DNA of 64,000 nucleotides from Staphylococcus sp. IVB6181 (lineage in GTDB: Bacteria > Bacillota > Bacilli > Staphylococcales > Staphylococcaceae): the NCBI RefSeq assembly GCF_025561445.1, contig NZ_CP095096.1, positions 599,822 through 663,821 on the forward strand, in the 5' to 3' direction. Both the position numbers and the translations under genes were made by a program. Below the pieces are notes generated by a model. The model was not told where the DNA came from, did not search any database, and worked only from the letters and a program-made list of their open reading frames with translations. Shown here one piece after another: positions 44,226-53,041 of this stretch (positions within the stretch are counted from its first letter, which is position 1; the number at the start of each line of letters is the position of its first letter).

Positions 44226-44921
44226 ATGTATGTAGAGAGAAGAGAGACTTTAAATTTGAATGCGCTGAAAGAAGATTTAAAGCGCAATATTCAAAAGTTC
44301 CAAGAAAAGCACTATCAAATTGAGGAACTGGTAGACTTTGTCAGTCTGCATCATTTATATGCTTCAGCATTAGAGGAAGTCAGTACCAAACTCAGTATAT
44401 TGGATAATGACTTTCAAATTTTATATGAACACAATCCAATACATCATATGGAACGAAGAGTTAAAGAAATCAGCAGTTTAGTACGCAAACTGGAAAGCAG
44501 GGGACTTCCGGTTACGACTGAATCTGCACGAGACAATATTACAGACATCGCAGGGATTCGTGTTGTCTGCAACTACTTAGAGGACATTGAAGTTGTAGCT
44601 TCATTATTATTAAGACAAGCAGATGTCAAACTGCTTAAACGAAAGGACTATATTGAAAGCCCAAAAGAAAATGGTTATCGCAGCTTGCATCTTGTTGTGG
44701 CGATTCCTGTATTTTTAACGGATAAAGTTGAAAATGTACCGGTAGAGATTCAATTACGTACTATCGGTATGGATATGTGGGCAAGTTTGGAACATAAGCT
44801 GCGTTATAAAAATGCGACCAATACAGAAATTTATCAAGATACATTGAAACAATGTGCAGAAGAAATCAAAGCAGTCGAAAACAAACTGCAAACACTGCAT
44901 GGCAAAATCAAAAACAACTAA
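44226..44921 (+). CDS. relP: small alarmone synthetase RelP
   Basis: A 231-aa single-domain (p)ppGpp synthetase. The RelA_SpoT synthetase motifs are [20 protein letters not shown] (about residues 100-119), [17 protein letters not shown] and [25 protein letters not shown]. There is no hydrolase HD or TGS/ACT domain. Length and sequence are closer to staphylococcal RelP (about 230 aa) than to RelQ (about 210 aa). Upstream ATGs lack a site; GGGGA precedes ATG 44226. RelP is induced by cell-wall stress in S. aureus. It lies upstream of clpL, with its own terminator. Confidence 0.9.
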   Translation: MYVERRETLNLNALKEDLKRNIQKFQEKHYQIEELVDFVSLHHLYASALEEVSTKLSILDNDFQILYEHNPIHHMERRVKEISSLVRKLESRGLPVTTESARDNITDIAGIRVVCNYLEDIEVVASLLLRQADVKLLKRKDYIESPKENGYRSLHLVVAIPVFLTDKVENVPVEIQLRTIGMDMWASLEHKLRYKNATNTEIYQDTLKQCAEEIKAVENKLQTLHGKIKNN

Positions 44922-44930
44922 ACAACGAAC

Positions 44931-44968
44931 AAAGAAGCTGGATCTTTAATGAGATTCGGCTTCTTTTT
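44931..44968 (+). terminator. relP terminator
   Basis: AAAGAAGC and GCTTCTTT pair, with an inner ATCT/AGAT pairing, followed by T-rich sequence. Confidence 0.85.
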
Positions 44969-45081
44969 CTTCCTATATATAGGAAACAACGCATAAATAA
45001 GCTGCTGTATCCCTTGTGACATACAAGAAAGGTAAAAATTAGTGAAAAATCAAAAAACTTTGAAAAATGCATATTTAACCC

Positions 45082-45110
45082 TTGCATTATGCATAAATAT
45101 ACGTTATAAT
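45082..45110 (+). promoter_or_regulatory. strong sigma-A promoter P1 of clpL leader
   Basis: TTGCAT (45082-45087), a 17-bp spacer and consensus TATAAT (45105-45110). It lies 407 bp before the clpL ATG. Confidence 0.75.
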
Positions 45111-45156
45111 AACATATGTAAGGTTGATAGAGGGGATAACAAAAGGATTTAAGTTA

Positions 45157-45173
45157 TTTGACTTTAGTTGACC
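45157..45173 (-). promoter_or_regulatory. CtsR box
   Basis: On the minus strand GGTCAAC-TAA-AGTCAAA is a direct heptamer repeat with 3-bp spacing, one mismatch from the CtsR consensus. It lies 47 bp downstream of the P1 -10. Confidence 0.75.
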
Positions 45174-45435
45174 AAATAATAAATATACAATTAATAGTAA
45201 CAGAAGTTTAAAGATTAAATAGAATAACGAATGATGCAAGTACCCCATAGGAAAGTATTGGTGAATGTTACAAAATAAAGAATATTGTCTGGTACGGTGT
45301 TTTGAATTTTCAAATGATGGCAATAGTTAAGTATGATAATTAGTATCATATATCAACTAATTGAGTACACTTAAGTAGTTATCAGTCGTACAAAGAAGAA
45401 TCAAATGTTCATCAAGAAGTGAGTCTATGACGTAT

Positions 45436-45464
45436 TTGCATCGAAGAAATAACAATATTATAGG
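45436..45464 (+). promoter_or_regulatory. second promoter P2 of clpL
   Basis: TTGCAT (45436-45441), a 17-bp spacer and TATAGG (45459-45464), 52 bp before the clpL ATG. Confidence 0.5.
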
Positions 45465-45516
45465 AACGCAAACATATTAAGATTGATGTTTGCACAGTAA
45501 CGGAGGTTATGAATAT

Positions 45517-47613
45517 ATGAATAACGGATTTTTCGGAAATGAATTCGACTCAATTTTTAGAAGAATGATGCAAGATATGCAAAACGCAGATGGAAACAAA
45601 AAATATTATATCAATGGTCGCGAAGTATCGCCTGAACAATTACAAGCATTGCAACAACAAGGCGGTCAACCGACACAACATGTTCAAGGTGCACAACCAG
45701 GACAAGCAGCTAATGGTCAAGGCGGAGAAGACTATTTAGAAAAAGTAGGCCGCAACTTGACACAAGAAGCTAAAGACGGTTTATTAGATCCGGTTATCGG
45801 CCGTGACAAAGAAGTGCAAGATACTGCAGAAGTATTAAGCCGACGCAACAAAAACAACCCTATTTTAGTAGGGGAAGCTGGTGTAGGTAAATCAGCTATC
45901 GTTGAAGGCTTAGCACAAGCGATTGTAAAAGGTAATGTACCGGCTGCAATCAAAGATAAAGAAATTATCTCAGTCAATATTTCTTCATTAGAAGCAGGTA
46001 CACAATACCGCGGTGCTTTCGAAGAAAACATTCAAAACTTGTTAGACAGCGTTAAAGAAAGAAAAAATGTCATTTTATTCTTTGACGAAATCCACCAAAT
46101 CATCGGTTCAGGTTCAACTGGCGGAGATTCAGGCAGCAAAGGCTTATCTGATATTATCAAACCAGCATTAAGCCGCGGTGAAATTTCAGTTATCGGTGCG
46201 ACTACACAAGATGAATACAGAAACAACATCTTAAAAGACCCAGCATTAGCACGTCGTTTCAACGAAGTGGTTGTAAAAGAACCTTCAGCACAAGATACTC
46301 AAAAAATCTTAGAAGGTGTACGTGAAAAATTCGAAGAACACCACAACGTGATCTTGCCGGATGATGTATTGAAAGCATGTGTGGACTTATCTGTACAATA
46401 TATTCCTCAACGTTTATTACCGGATAAAGCATTAGATATCTTAGATATCACAGCTGCACACTTAGCTGCACAAAATCCAGTCGTAGACAAAGTGGAAGTT
46501 GAAAAAGAAATTAAAGAATTAGAAGATAAAAAATCTAAAGCAGTCAGTGAAGAAGCTTACTCAGATGCAGATAAATACCAAAAAGAAATCAAACAATTAC
46601 AAGACAGACTTGAATCAGGACATGGCGAAGGTTCAACAGCAACTGTACAAGATGTTGCTGATACTGTAGAACGTATGACTGGTATTCCTGTATCTCAAAT
46701 GGATGACAATGATATTGCACGCTTGAAAAACATTTCTAAACGACTCAAAAGCAAAATCATTGGTCAAGACGATGCAGTAGATATGGTTGCACGTGCTATC
46801 CGTCGTAACCGTGCAGGTTTCGATGAAGGCAACAGACCAATCGGCAGTTTCTTATTTGTAGGTCCTACTGGTGTAGGTAAAACTGAATTAGCAAAACAAT
46901 TATCTATTGACTTATTCGGAAACAAAGAAGCATTGATTAAATTAGACATGAGTGAATATATGGACCGTACAGCAGTATCTAAATTAATCGGTACTTCTGC
47001 AGGTTATGTAGGTTATGAAGATAACTCAAATACGTTAACTGAAAAAGTAAGACGTAATCCTTACTCAGTCATCCTATTCGATGAAATTGAAAAAGCAAAC
47101 CCTCAAATCCTTACTTTATTACTTCAAGTGATGGATGACGGTAACTTAACAGATGGTCAAGGTAATGTGGTCAACTTCAAAAACACAATCATTATCTGTA
47201 CTTCAAACGCAGGTTTCGGAGGAGAAGATGAAAAAGATCGCGAAGCATTAATGGATGATCTTAAAAAATTCTTCCGTCCAGAATTCCTTAACCGCTTCAA
47301 CGGTATCGTAGAATTCGTACACTTAGATAAAGATGCATTGCAAGATATCATCAACTTATTATTAGATGATGTTCAAGTGACACTTGAGAAAAAAGGCATC
47401 TCATTAGAAGTCAGCCAAGAAGCTAAAGATTGGTTAATCGATCAAGGCTACGATGCTGAATTAGGTGCACGTCCATTACGTCGTGTCGTTGAAAGAGAAG
47501 TACGCGACCGTATCACAGATTACTACCTTGAAAATACAGATGTTAAAGACATCAAAGTAACACTTGATGGCGACGACATCTTAATCAACGGTGAAAAAGT
47601 AGATTCATTATAA
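45517..47613 (+). CDS. clpL: ClpL, HSP100 AAA+ chaperone
   Basis: A 698-aa Clp ATPase with two AAA+ modules. An N-terminal linker rich in Gln/Gly ([12 protein letters not shown]) replaces a Clp_N domain. AAA1 Walker A is [13 protein letters not shown]; a UVR-like coiled segment ([34 protein letters not shown]) follows; AAA2 Walker A is [11 protein letters not shown]. It lacks the ClpP-binding loop, so it acts as a disaggregase/chaperone rather than a protease subunit. CGGAGG precedes ATG 45517. The CtsR box fits heat-shock control. Confidence 0.93.
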   Translation: MNNGFFGNEFDSIFRRMMQDMQNADGNKKYYINGREVSPEQLQALQQQGGQPTQHVQGAQPGQAANGQGGEDYLEKVGRNLTQEAKDGLLDPVIGRDKEVQDTAEVLSRRNKNNPILVGEAGVGKSAIVEGLAQAIVKGNVPAAIKDKEIISVNISSLEAGTQYRGAFEENIQNLLDSVKERKNVILFFDEIHQIIGSGSTGGDSGSKGLSDIIKPALSRGEISVIGATTQDEYRNNILKDPALARRFNEVVVKEPSAQDTQKILEGVREKFEEHHNVILPDDVLKACVDLSVQYIPQRLLPDKALDILDITAAHLAAQNPVVDKVEVEKEIKELEDKKSKAVSEEAYSDADKYQKEIKQLQDRLESGHGEGSTATVQDVADTVERMTGIPVSQMDDNDIARLKNISKRLKSKIIGQDDAVDMVARAIRRNRAGFDEGNRPIGSFLFVGPTGVGKTELAKQLSIDLFGNKEALIKLDMSEYMDRTAVSKLIGTSAGYVGYEDNSNTLTEKVRRNPYSVILFDEIEKANPQILTLLLQVMDDGNLTDGQGNVVNFKNTIIICTSNAGFGGEDEKDREALMDDLKKFFRPEFLNRFNGIVEFVHLDKDALQDIINLLLDDVQVTLEKKGISLEVSQEAKDWLIDQGYDAELGARPLRRVVEREVRDRITDYYLENTDVKDIKVTLDGDDILINGEKVDSL

Positions 47614-47645
47614 GTTTAAAATAAACAAGCTATAACAGCACAAAC

Positions 47646-47683
47646 GTCCTCGTCGGCATACATTGCCGATGGGGACATTTTTT
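47646..47683 (+). terminator. clpL terminator
   Basis: GTCCTCGTCGGCA pairs with TGCCGATGGGGAC (mostly paired, one mismatch) and is followed by T6. Confidence 0.88.
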
Positions 47684-47705
47684 ATGCATTCATATTTTAC
47701 TAAGC

Positions 47706-48317
47706 TTATTCTTCAGGTTCTAAGCTGTTATGCAAAACCGCATCTGCTAAAGCTTGGTTCCCATGAGAAGACAATTGTTCAATAATCGCCTCAATATCTG
47801 TGGTGCTTCGGTTTTGACTCAGTTTAAAGGCTGCGTATGTGCGTTCAATAGAAATTCTGAAACCGACGATGCCATGAATTTGTTTTCGTGTATCAGATGC
47901 AAGATTTTCAAAACGCGCACCGGCTTCATCTTCGAAAGTATTTAAAAGGGCGATGATATCTTCTTTTGTTTCAGCCGCATCTGTCAGCCAGCTGTTGCCA
48001 TAGACATGTACACTTTGGTAATCCCATGTCGGCACGTCTTCTTGATCATACCACGTGCTTGAAATATAACCATGCGGTCCTTGAAAGATAATCAGTATTT
48101 CATCTTCATTGTTTACAGTCTGCCATTGCGGGTTGGATTTTGCGAAGTGACCTGAAAGTACAAGCTGATCGCCAAACTCATGCAGCAGCACAGGCATATG
48201 CGTTGCCAGCATTTGCCCTTGCTTGTCTTTTGAAATCACAGTCGCAAACGGGTGGCTTTGGATAAAGTGTTGAATTGTTTTTGTGTCGGTGACTTGATAG
48301 TGCGATGGAATATACAT
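47706..48317 (-). CDS. paiB: PaiB-family FMN-binding protein
   Basis: A 203-aa protein with the FMN-binding split-barrel fold of B. subtilis PaiB, described as a negative regulator of sporulation and protease genes. It starts MYIPSHYQ; the characteristic ATHMPVLL, GHFAKSNPQW and FQGPHGYISSTWY motifs are present. GGAGGAG lies six bases before ATG 48317; the ATG at 48323 is too near. It has no HTH domain, so direct regulation is doubtful. An oxidoreductase role on an unknown substrate is as likely. It is divergent from gntR. Confidence 0.85.
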   Translation of the reverse strand: MYIPSHYQVTDTKTIQHFIQSHPFATVISKDKQGQMLATHMPVLLHEFGDQLVLSGHFAKSNPQWQTVNNEDEILIIFQGPHGYISSTWYDQEDVPTWDYQSVHVYGNSWLTDAAETKEDIIALLNTFEDEAGARFENLASDTRKQIHGIVGFRISIERTYAAFKLSQNRSTTDIEAIIEQLSSHGNQALADAVLHNSLEPEE

Positions 48318-48366
48318 AGACATCTCCTCCAATAGTATGATTATTCCACTCCAATCAAAAAGTAAG

Positions 48367-48380
48367 TGTAAGCGATTGCA
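48367..48380 (+). promoter_or_regulatory. CcpA cre site of gntR
   Basis: TGTAAGCGATTGCA matches all fixed positions of the cre consensus, 65 bp before gntR. Confidence 0.8.
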
Positions 48381-48402
48381 TTTGTAATAACTTTGTATTA
48401 AT

Positions 48403-48420
48403 ATACTTGTATACAAGTAT
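48403..48420 (+). promoter_or_regulatory. GntR operator
   Basis: ATACTTGTATACAAGTAT is a perfect 18-bp palindrome and the same sequence as the classical B. subtilis gnt operator. It lies 24 bp before gntR, between cre and gene. Confidence 0.93.
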
Positions 48421-48444
48421 TCGATGATAGAAAGGAGGGCTTTT

Positions 48445-49125
48445 ATGACGGAATCTTATCCGCAAAAATGGTTGTCTGTGATGACGACAGGAGAAGCAGT
48501 CGCAGCGGAATTACGTTTGAAAATTATCAATGGCGATATTGAGGCAGAAGCGTGTTTAACTGAAAACCAAGTCGCAAAACAGTTTAATGTCAGCCGTTCA
48601 CCTGTACGCGATGCCTTCAAATTACTGAGACAAGATCAGCTGATTCGACTAGAACGTATGGGAGCAGATGTGTTGTCGTTCGGGGACGCAGAGCGCAGTG
48701 AAATTTATGATTTGCGAATTATGATGGAATCTTTTGCGTTTGCGCGTATTCAAGATGATGAGCGTGCTGCACTCGCAAAAGAAATGCGCAAACACTTGGA
48801 AATGATGAAAGTGGCAGTTCAGTTTGAAGATGCGGAAGCTTTTACAGAGCACGATATTCTCTTTCATGAAGTGCTGATTAATGCGACTAAACATCGCTAT
48901 CTGCTCAGCAGCTGGAATAATATCAAGCCGATTTTATTATGTTTGATTTTACTTTCAATGCGCAAACGTATGAAAGAACAGCCAGAAGATTTCAAACGTA
49001 TTCATGAAAATCACGAAGTCTATGCACAAGCAGTGGCAGACAATGACACACAATTATTGAAAGAAGCCTTCCACCGCAACTTTGATGATGTGGGAGACAA
49101 AATCAACGCATTGTTTTTACGATAA
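48445..49125 (+). CDS. gntR: gluconate operon repressor GntR
   Basis: A 226-aa FadR/GntR-family repressor. The N-terminal winged helix is AAELRLKIINGDIEAEACLTENQVAKQFNVSRSPVRDAFKLLRQDQLI (about residues 14-62). The C-terminal FCD domain has RIMMESFAFARI and the metal-type residues HDILFHEVLINATKH. Gluconate releases it from the operator. AAAGGAGGG selects ATG 48445. gntK follows with 22 bp between. It binds its own promoter palindrome, so the operon is autoregulated. Confidence 0.93.
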   Translation: MTESYPQKWLSVMTTGEAVAAELRLKIINGDIEAEACLTENQVAKQFNVSRSPVRDAFKLLRQDQLIRLERMGADVLSFGDAERSEIYDLRIMMESFAFARIQDDERAALAKEMRKHLEMMKVAVQFEDAEAFTEHDILFHEVLINATKHRYLLSSWNNIKPILLCLILLSMRKRMKEQPEDFKRIHENHEVYAQAVADNDTQLLKEAFHRNFDDVGDKINALFLR

Positions 49126-49147
49126 AAGATTAAAGGAGGCAGACAAT

Positions 49148-50683
49148 ATGCAATATATGATTGGAGTAGATATCGGAACAACCAGTACTAAATCTGTACT
49201 TTATGATGAACATGGCCGTTATTTGCTAAAACATAATATCGGTTATGAGATGCATACGCCGAATGTGGATACTTCTGAAGAAAATCCGGATGAAATTTTC
49301 GATGCAGTCTTAATGACGATTAAAAATGTAATGCGAGAAGGCAATGTCGGACCTAAAGATGTGAAATTAATTGCGTTCAGTGCACAGATGCACAGCTTGA
49401 TTGCGATGGATCAAAACGATCGGCCTTTAACACAAAGTATTACTTGGGCAGATAACAGAGCAAGCAAATACGCAGAAATGATTCGAACGAAGCATGACGG
49501 ACATGAAATTTATAAACGTACAGGCACACCGATTCATCCGATGTCTCCGCTTTCTAAAATTTATTGGCTGAAAGAAGCACACTCAGATATACACCAACAG
49601 ACTAAAAAGTATATCGATATTAAATCATATGTACTCTTTCAATGGTTCGGCCGTTATGTGATGGATTACTCCATCGGTTCAGCGACAGGCATGATGGATT
49701 TAGAAAAATCAGCATGGGACAAAGGCGCTTTAGATGTATTAGGCATCACACCAGAAGTTTTGCCTGAATTAGTACCGACTACTTATATTCAAAGCGGTAT
49801 GAAACAACGCTATGCGACATTGATGGGCATTGACCCAGAAACACCTGTAGTTATCGGCGCAAGTGACGGTGTATTGTCTAATTTAGGTGTGAATAGTTTC
49901 AAACCTGGCGAAGTAGCTGTGACGATTGGAACATCAGGTGCCATTCGTACTGTTATCGATCATCCGAAAACAGATGAAAAAGAACGTATCTTTTGTTATG
50001 TACTGGATGAAGGGCAATATGTTATCGGCGGACCGGTAAATAACGGCGGAATTATTTTACGCTGGCTGCGCGATGAATTACTTGCAAGCGAAGTAGAAAC
50101 AGCGAAACGTTTAGGTGTCGACCCTTATGATGTCCTTACTAAAATCGCAAGCCGTGTCGAACCTGGTGCGAAAGGATTAATCTTCCATCCTTATCTGGCA
50201 GGGGAACGTGCACCGTTATGGAATGCGGATGCACGCGGTTCCTATTTCGGATTGACACTTTCACACAAGAAAGAACATATGATTCGCGCTGCACTAGAAG
50301 GTGTGCTGTACAACCTTTATACCGTTTATCTCGCATTAATAGAGATGATGGGCGAAACACCGACCGCAATCAAAGCGACAGGCGGATTTGCGAAGAGTGA
50401 AATGTGGCGTCAGATGATGTCAGATATCTTTGATACAGATTTAGTTGTGCCGGAAAGTTATGAAAGTTCCTCATTAGGCGCATGTGTTTTAGGACTAAAA
50501 GCACTGGGCGAAATTGATGACTTTTCTATTATTGAAGATATGGTCGGTACGACACATGCACATCAGCCTGAGCCAGAAGCGGTCGCAATCTATCAGCAGT
50601 TAATCAGTATCTTTATAGATTTGAGCCGCAGTTTATCAACACAATACAGTAAAATTGCAGATTTTCAACGCAAGCATTTATAA
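49148..50683 (+). CDS. gntK: gluconate kinase
   Basis: A 511-aa FGGY-family sugar kinase. It phosphorylates gluconate to 6-phosphogluconate, which enters the pentose phosphate pathway. The ATP/phosphate loop is GVDIGTTSTKSVLYDEHG (residues 5-22), the second motif is VTIGTSGAIRTV, and the FGGY signature region is near GFAKSEMWRQMMSDIFD. AAAGGAGG selects ATG 49148. It lies between gntR and gntP, the same order as in B. subtilis (gntRKP). It carries no C-terminal oddity. Confidence 0.93.
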   Translation: MQYMIGVDIGTTSTKSVLYDEHGRYLLKHNIGYEMHTPNVDTSEENPDEIFDAVLMTIKNVMREGNVGPKDVKLIAFSAQMHSLIAMDQNDRPLTQSITWADNRASKYAEMIRTKHDGHEIYKRTGTPIHPMSPLSKIYWLKEAHSDIHQQTKKYIDIKSYVLFQWFGRYVMDYSIGSATGMMDLEKSAWDKGALDVLGITPEVLPELVPTTYIQSGMKQRYATLMGIDPETPVVIGASDGVLSNLGVNSFKPGEVAVTIGTSGAIRTVIDHPKTDEKERIFCYVLDEGQYVIGGPVNNGGIILRWLRDELLASEVETAKRLGVDPYDVLTKIASRVEPGAKGLIFHPYLAGERAPLWNADARGSYFGLTLSHKKEHMIRAALEGVLYNLYTVYLALIEMMGETPTAIKATGGFAKSEMWRQMMSDIFDTDLVVPESYESSSLGACVLGLKALGEIDDFSIIEDMVGTTHAHQPEPEAVAIYQQLISIFIDLSRSLSTQYSKIADFQRKHL

Positions 50684-50711
50684 AATTTAAAAGGAAACGT
50701 ATGAGTCGTGA

Positions 50712-50740
50712 GAAAAAAGCTTGATTACCGGCTTTTTCTT
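50712..50740 (+). terminator. attenuator-like hairpin between gntK and gntP
   Basis: AAAAAGC pairs with GCTTTTT around TTGATTACCG, followed by TCTTT. It is 11 bp before the second cre, and may reduce gntK read-through into gntP. Confidence 0.5.
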
Positions 50741-50750
50741 TCAAGGGAAA

Positions 50751-50764
50751 TGAAAACGTTATCA
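50751..50764 (+). promoter_or_regulatory. CcpA cre site between gntK and gntP
   Basis: TGAAAACGTTATCA matches the full cre consensus, 29 bp before gntP. Confidence 0.82.
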
Positions 50765-50792
50765 AGACTCATAACGAAAGTGAGGGACAATT

Positions 50793-52154
50793 ATGTTTGG
50801 AGAAATTTGGCCATTAATTACAGTTATAATCGGGATTTTAATCTTATTAGCACTGATTATTGTATTAAAACTCAATACGTTCATCGCATTGATTATTACT
50901 TCAATGATCACAGCAGTCCTGTTAGGTATGCCGTTAGACAAAGTTGTAGAAACAGTTGAAAAAGGAATGGGCAGTACGCTCGGCCACATCGCCATTATCT
51001 TTGGTTTAGGTGCGATATTAGGTAAACTGCTTTCTGATGGGGGCGGTGCGACACGTATTGCGGACACTTTAATTGAAAAGTTCGGGGAGAAACATGTGCA
51101 ATGGGCGATGGTAGTCGCATCCTTCGTCATCGGTATTGCATTGTTCTTTGAAGTAGGATTAGTATTATTAATTCCGCTCGTATTCACACTTGCAAAACGT
51201 ACAAAAGTATCACCGCTTAAAATCGGCTTGCCGATGATTACGGCATTATCCGTTACACACGGCTTCTTGCCTCCGCATCCAGGTCCGGTTGTCATTGCGA
51301 AAGAACTTCATGCATCATTAGGCGAAGTTTTAATATATGGTTTCATTATTGCGATTCCTGTAACGATTATCGCAGGGCCTGTGTTCGGTAAATTTGCACA
51401 AAAATTAACACCGTCTGCTTATACAAGAGAAGGCGATATTTCTTCATTAGGTGCACAAAAAGAATTCAAACCTTCTGAACTGCCAGGCTTCGGTATCAGT
51501 GTATTAACAGCGACTTTGCCAGTCATTTTGATGCTTATCGCAACGATTGTACAGCTTGCGACAGGCAACGTCGACCACTCTAAAAATGCGTTTGCCGGTA
51601 TTATCAACTTCATCGGTACTGCAGATACAGCAATGTTGATCGCGGTATTATTTGCGATGTTGACAATGGGTATTCAACAAGGACGCAAAAACAAAGAAAT
51701 CATGACTTCTGTCACTGATGCGATTTATCCGATCGGTATGATGATTCTGATTATCGGCGGCGGCGGTACATTCAAACAAGTATTGATTGACGGCGGTGTC
51801 GGTGACACGATCGCTAAAATGTTCGAAGGTTCTACGATGTCTCCAATTTTACTTGCTTGGCTCGTCGCAGCGGTATTGCGTATTGCATTAGGCTCTGCGA
51901 CAGTTGCGGCGATTTCAACTACTGGTATTATCTTGCCGCTATTACAAGCAAGTGACGTCAATGTTGCTTTAGTTGTGTTAGCGATTGGTGCCGGAAGTGT
52001 GATTTTATCTCATGTGAACGACGCTGGTTTCTGGATGTTCAAAGAATACTTTGGATTGACGATTAAAGAAACGTTCTTAACATGGTCATTGCTTGAAACT
52101 ATTATTTCAGTTTCAGGTCTCATCTTTATCTTATTCTTAAGTCTGTTTGTCTGA
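50793..52154 (+). CDS. gntP: gluconate permease GntP
   Basis: A 453-aa proton symporter of the GntP family with about twelve to fourteen hydrophobic segments. GLGAILGKLLSDGGGATRIADTLIEKFG and VTHGFLPPHPGPV are family hallmarks. It imports D-gluconate for GntK. AGTGAGGG precedes ATG 50793. The 109 bp after gntK hold a hairpin and a cre, suggesting extra control of uptake. The terminator overlaps the region immediately downstream. Confidence 0.93.
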   Translation: MFGEIWPLITVIIGILILLALIIVLKLNTFIALIITSMITAVLLGMPLDKVVETVEKGMGSTLGHIAIIFGLGAILGKLLSDGGGATRIADTLIEKFGEKHVQWAMVVASFVIGIALFFEVGLVLLIPLVFTLAKRTKVSPLKIGLPMITALSVTHGFLPPHPGPVVIAKELHASLGEVLIYGFIIAIPVTIIAGPVFGKFAQKLTPSAYTREGDISSLGAQKEFKPSELPGFGISVLTATLPVILMLIATIVQLATGNVDHSKNAFAGIINFIGTADTAMLIAVLFAMLTMGIQQGRKNKEIMTSVTDAIYPIGMMILIIGGGGTFKQVLIDGGVGDTIAKMFEGSTMSPILLAWLVAAVLRIALGSATVAAISTTGIILPLLQASDVNVALVVLAIGAGSVILSHVNDAGFWMFKEYFGLTIKETFLTWSLLETIISVSGLIFILFLSLFV

Positions 52155-52163
52155 TAGACAGCA

Positions 52164-52195
52164 AGCACGGTGCCGCGGGGTGTCGTGCTTTTTTG
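52164..52195 (+). terminator. gnt operon terminator
   Basis: AGCACGGTGCC pairs with GTGTCGTGCT around a short GC-rich loop, followed by T6. Confidence 0.85.
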
Positions 52196-52223
52196 TTATA
52201 GTAAAGATGAAAGAGGTGCAGTT

Positions 52224-53000
52224 ATGACAAAAGTGGTAATGGTAGAAGGCGTTTCGTTATTTGCGCAATATTTGATTCAGCAATTAAGGCAAGGCTCATG
52301 CGAAGTATTTGTGCTGTATGACCGCACGTCAACAATTCAGCGCGAACCTAATGTAAAGTATCAAGCCATCGATTATATGGATTTGACGCACTGGAAACAA
52401 GTGATAGATGATGAAACAGTAGTAATTTTGAATGTCTTGCCTGAAATGTTCGGAGATGGGTTATGGCATGGAGATATCAAAGCATTGAAAGCAGTGATTG
52501 CATATTTTGTACATCAAGTACAACCTGCACAAGTCATAGAGGCAGAGGCATTAATACCGGATAGTTATAGTTATAGAAAGCGTGCTGCTTCACTGCAAGC
52601 GATTCCTTTGTCAAAGGAGTTGTCGCCTTCAGCGTTACTGACAAATTATGCCCGCTATTTAAAACAGCTTACGTTCAAAATGATAGATGTGCATGAGCAG
52701 TCAGAGTATTATGGGATTCATCTGCGCGGATTCAAAAGGCCTTTAATCGCAATGCATAAAGTTGAGATGGAAGGCATCGAAGGGATTCATCTGCGTTTAT
52801 TGCCAGAGAGTATATTAGCTAAAGGCGTTCAAGATGATGGTGCTTTTTATTTTGTGAAAGATAAAGATAAGCTGTATACCTTTTTACTGCACTTTACACC
52901 GACACTGCCTTGGCCTTTGTATCGTATCAGCCAAGCAATTGTGCATGAGTGGGTAATGAAAGGGTTCAAACGCTATTTACATAAACGCTATAAAGGGTAA
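52224..53000 (+). CDS. hypothetical protein, NAD(P)-fold-like start
   Basis: A 258-aa soluble protein I do not recognise. The start MTKVVMVEGVSLFAQYLIQQLRQGSCEVFVLYDR has the pattern of a Rossmann-like beta-alpha-beta, but the glycine loop is degenerate. It has two Trp-rich segments (LTHWKQVIDDETVV, PWPLYRISQAIVHEWVMKGFKRYLHKRY) and a basic C-terminus. GAGGTG precedes ATG 52224. It lies between gnt and the broken M20 gene, 41 bp before the latter, and may be cotranscribed with it. No function is assigned. Confidence 0.6.
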   Translation: MTKVVMVEGVSLFAQYLIQQLRQGSCEVFVLYDRTSTIQREPNVKYQAIDYMDLTHWKQVIDDETVVILNVLPEMFGDGLWHGDIKALKAVIAYFVHQVQPAQVIEAEALIPDSYSYRKRAASLQAIPLSKELSPSALLTNYARYLKQLTFKMIDVHEQSEYYGIHLRGFKRPLIAMHKVEMEGIEGIHLRLLPESILAKGVQDDGAFYFVKDKDKLYTFLLHFTPTLPWPLYRISQAIVHEWVMKGFKRYLHKRYKG

Positions 53001-53041
53001 CGCTTAGTGACAAAATAAATTATGGAAAGGGTGCAAGCTGT

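Larger units (their letters stand above)
45117..45516 (+). other. 400-base structured leader of clpL
   Basis: No good coding frame on the plus strand. It holds a CtsR box, an AT-rich palindrome TATGATA / TATCATA (about 45331-45350), a second promoter (45436-45464) and an 8-bp hairpin GCAAACAT / ATGTTTGC (45468-45493) ending about nine bases before the clpL Shine-Dalgarno. It could be a regulatory leader or hide a short RNA. Confidence 0.5.

Noticed and set aside
45087..45323. 78-aa minus-strand frame in the clpL leader
   Set aside because: No Shine-Dalgarno, biased to AT-rich codons, and overlaps the promoter and CtsR box; probably chance.
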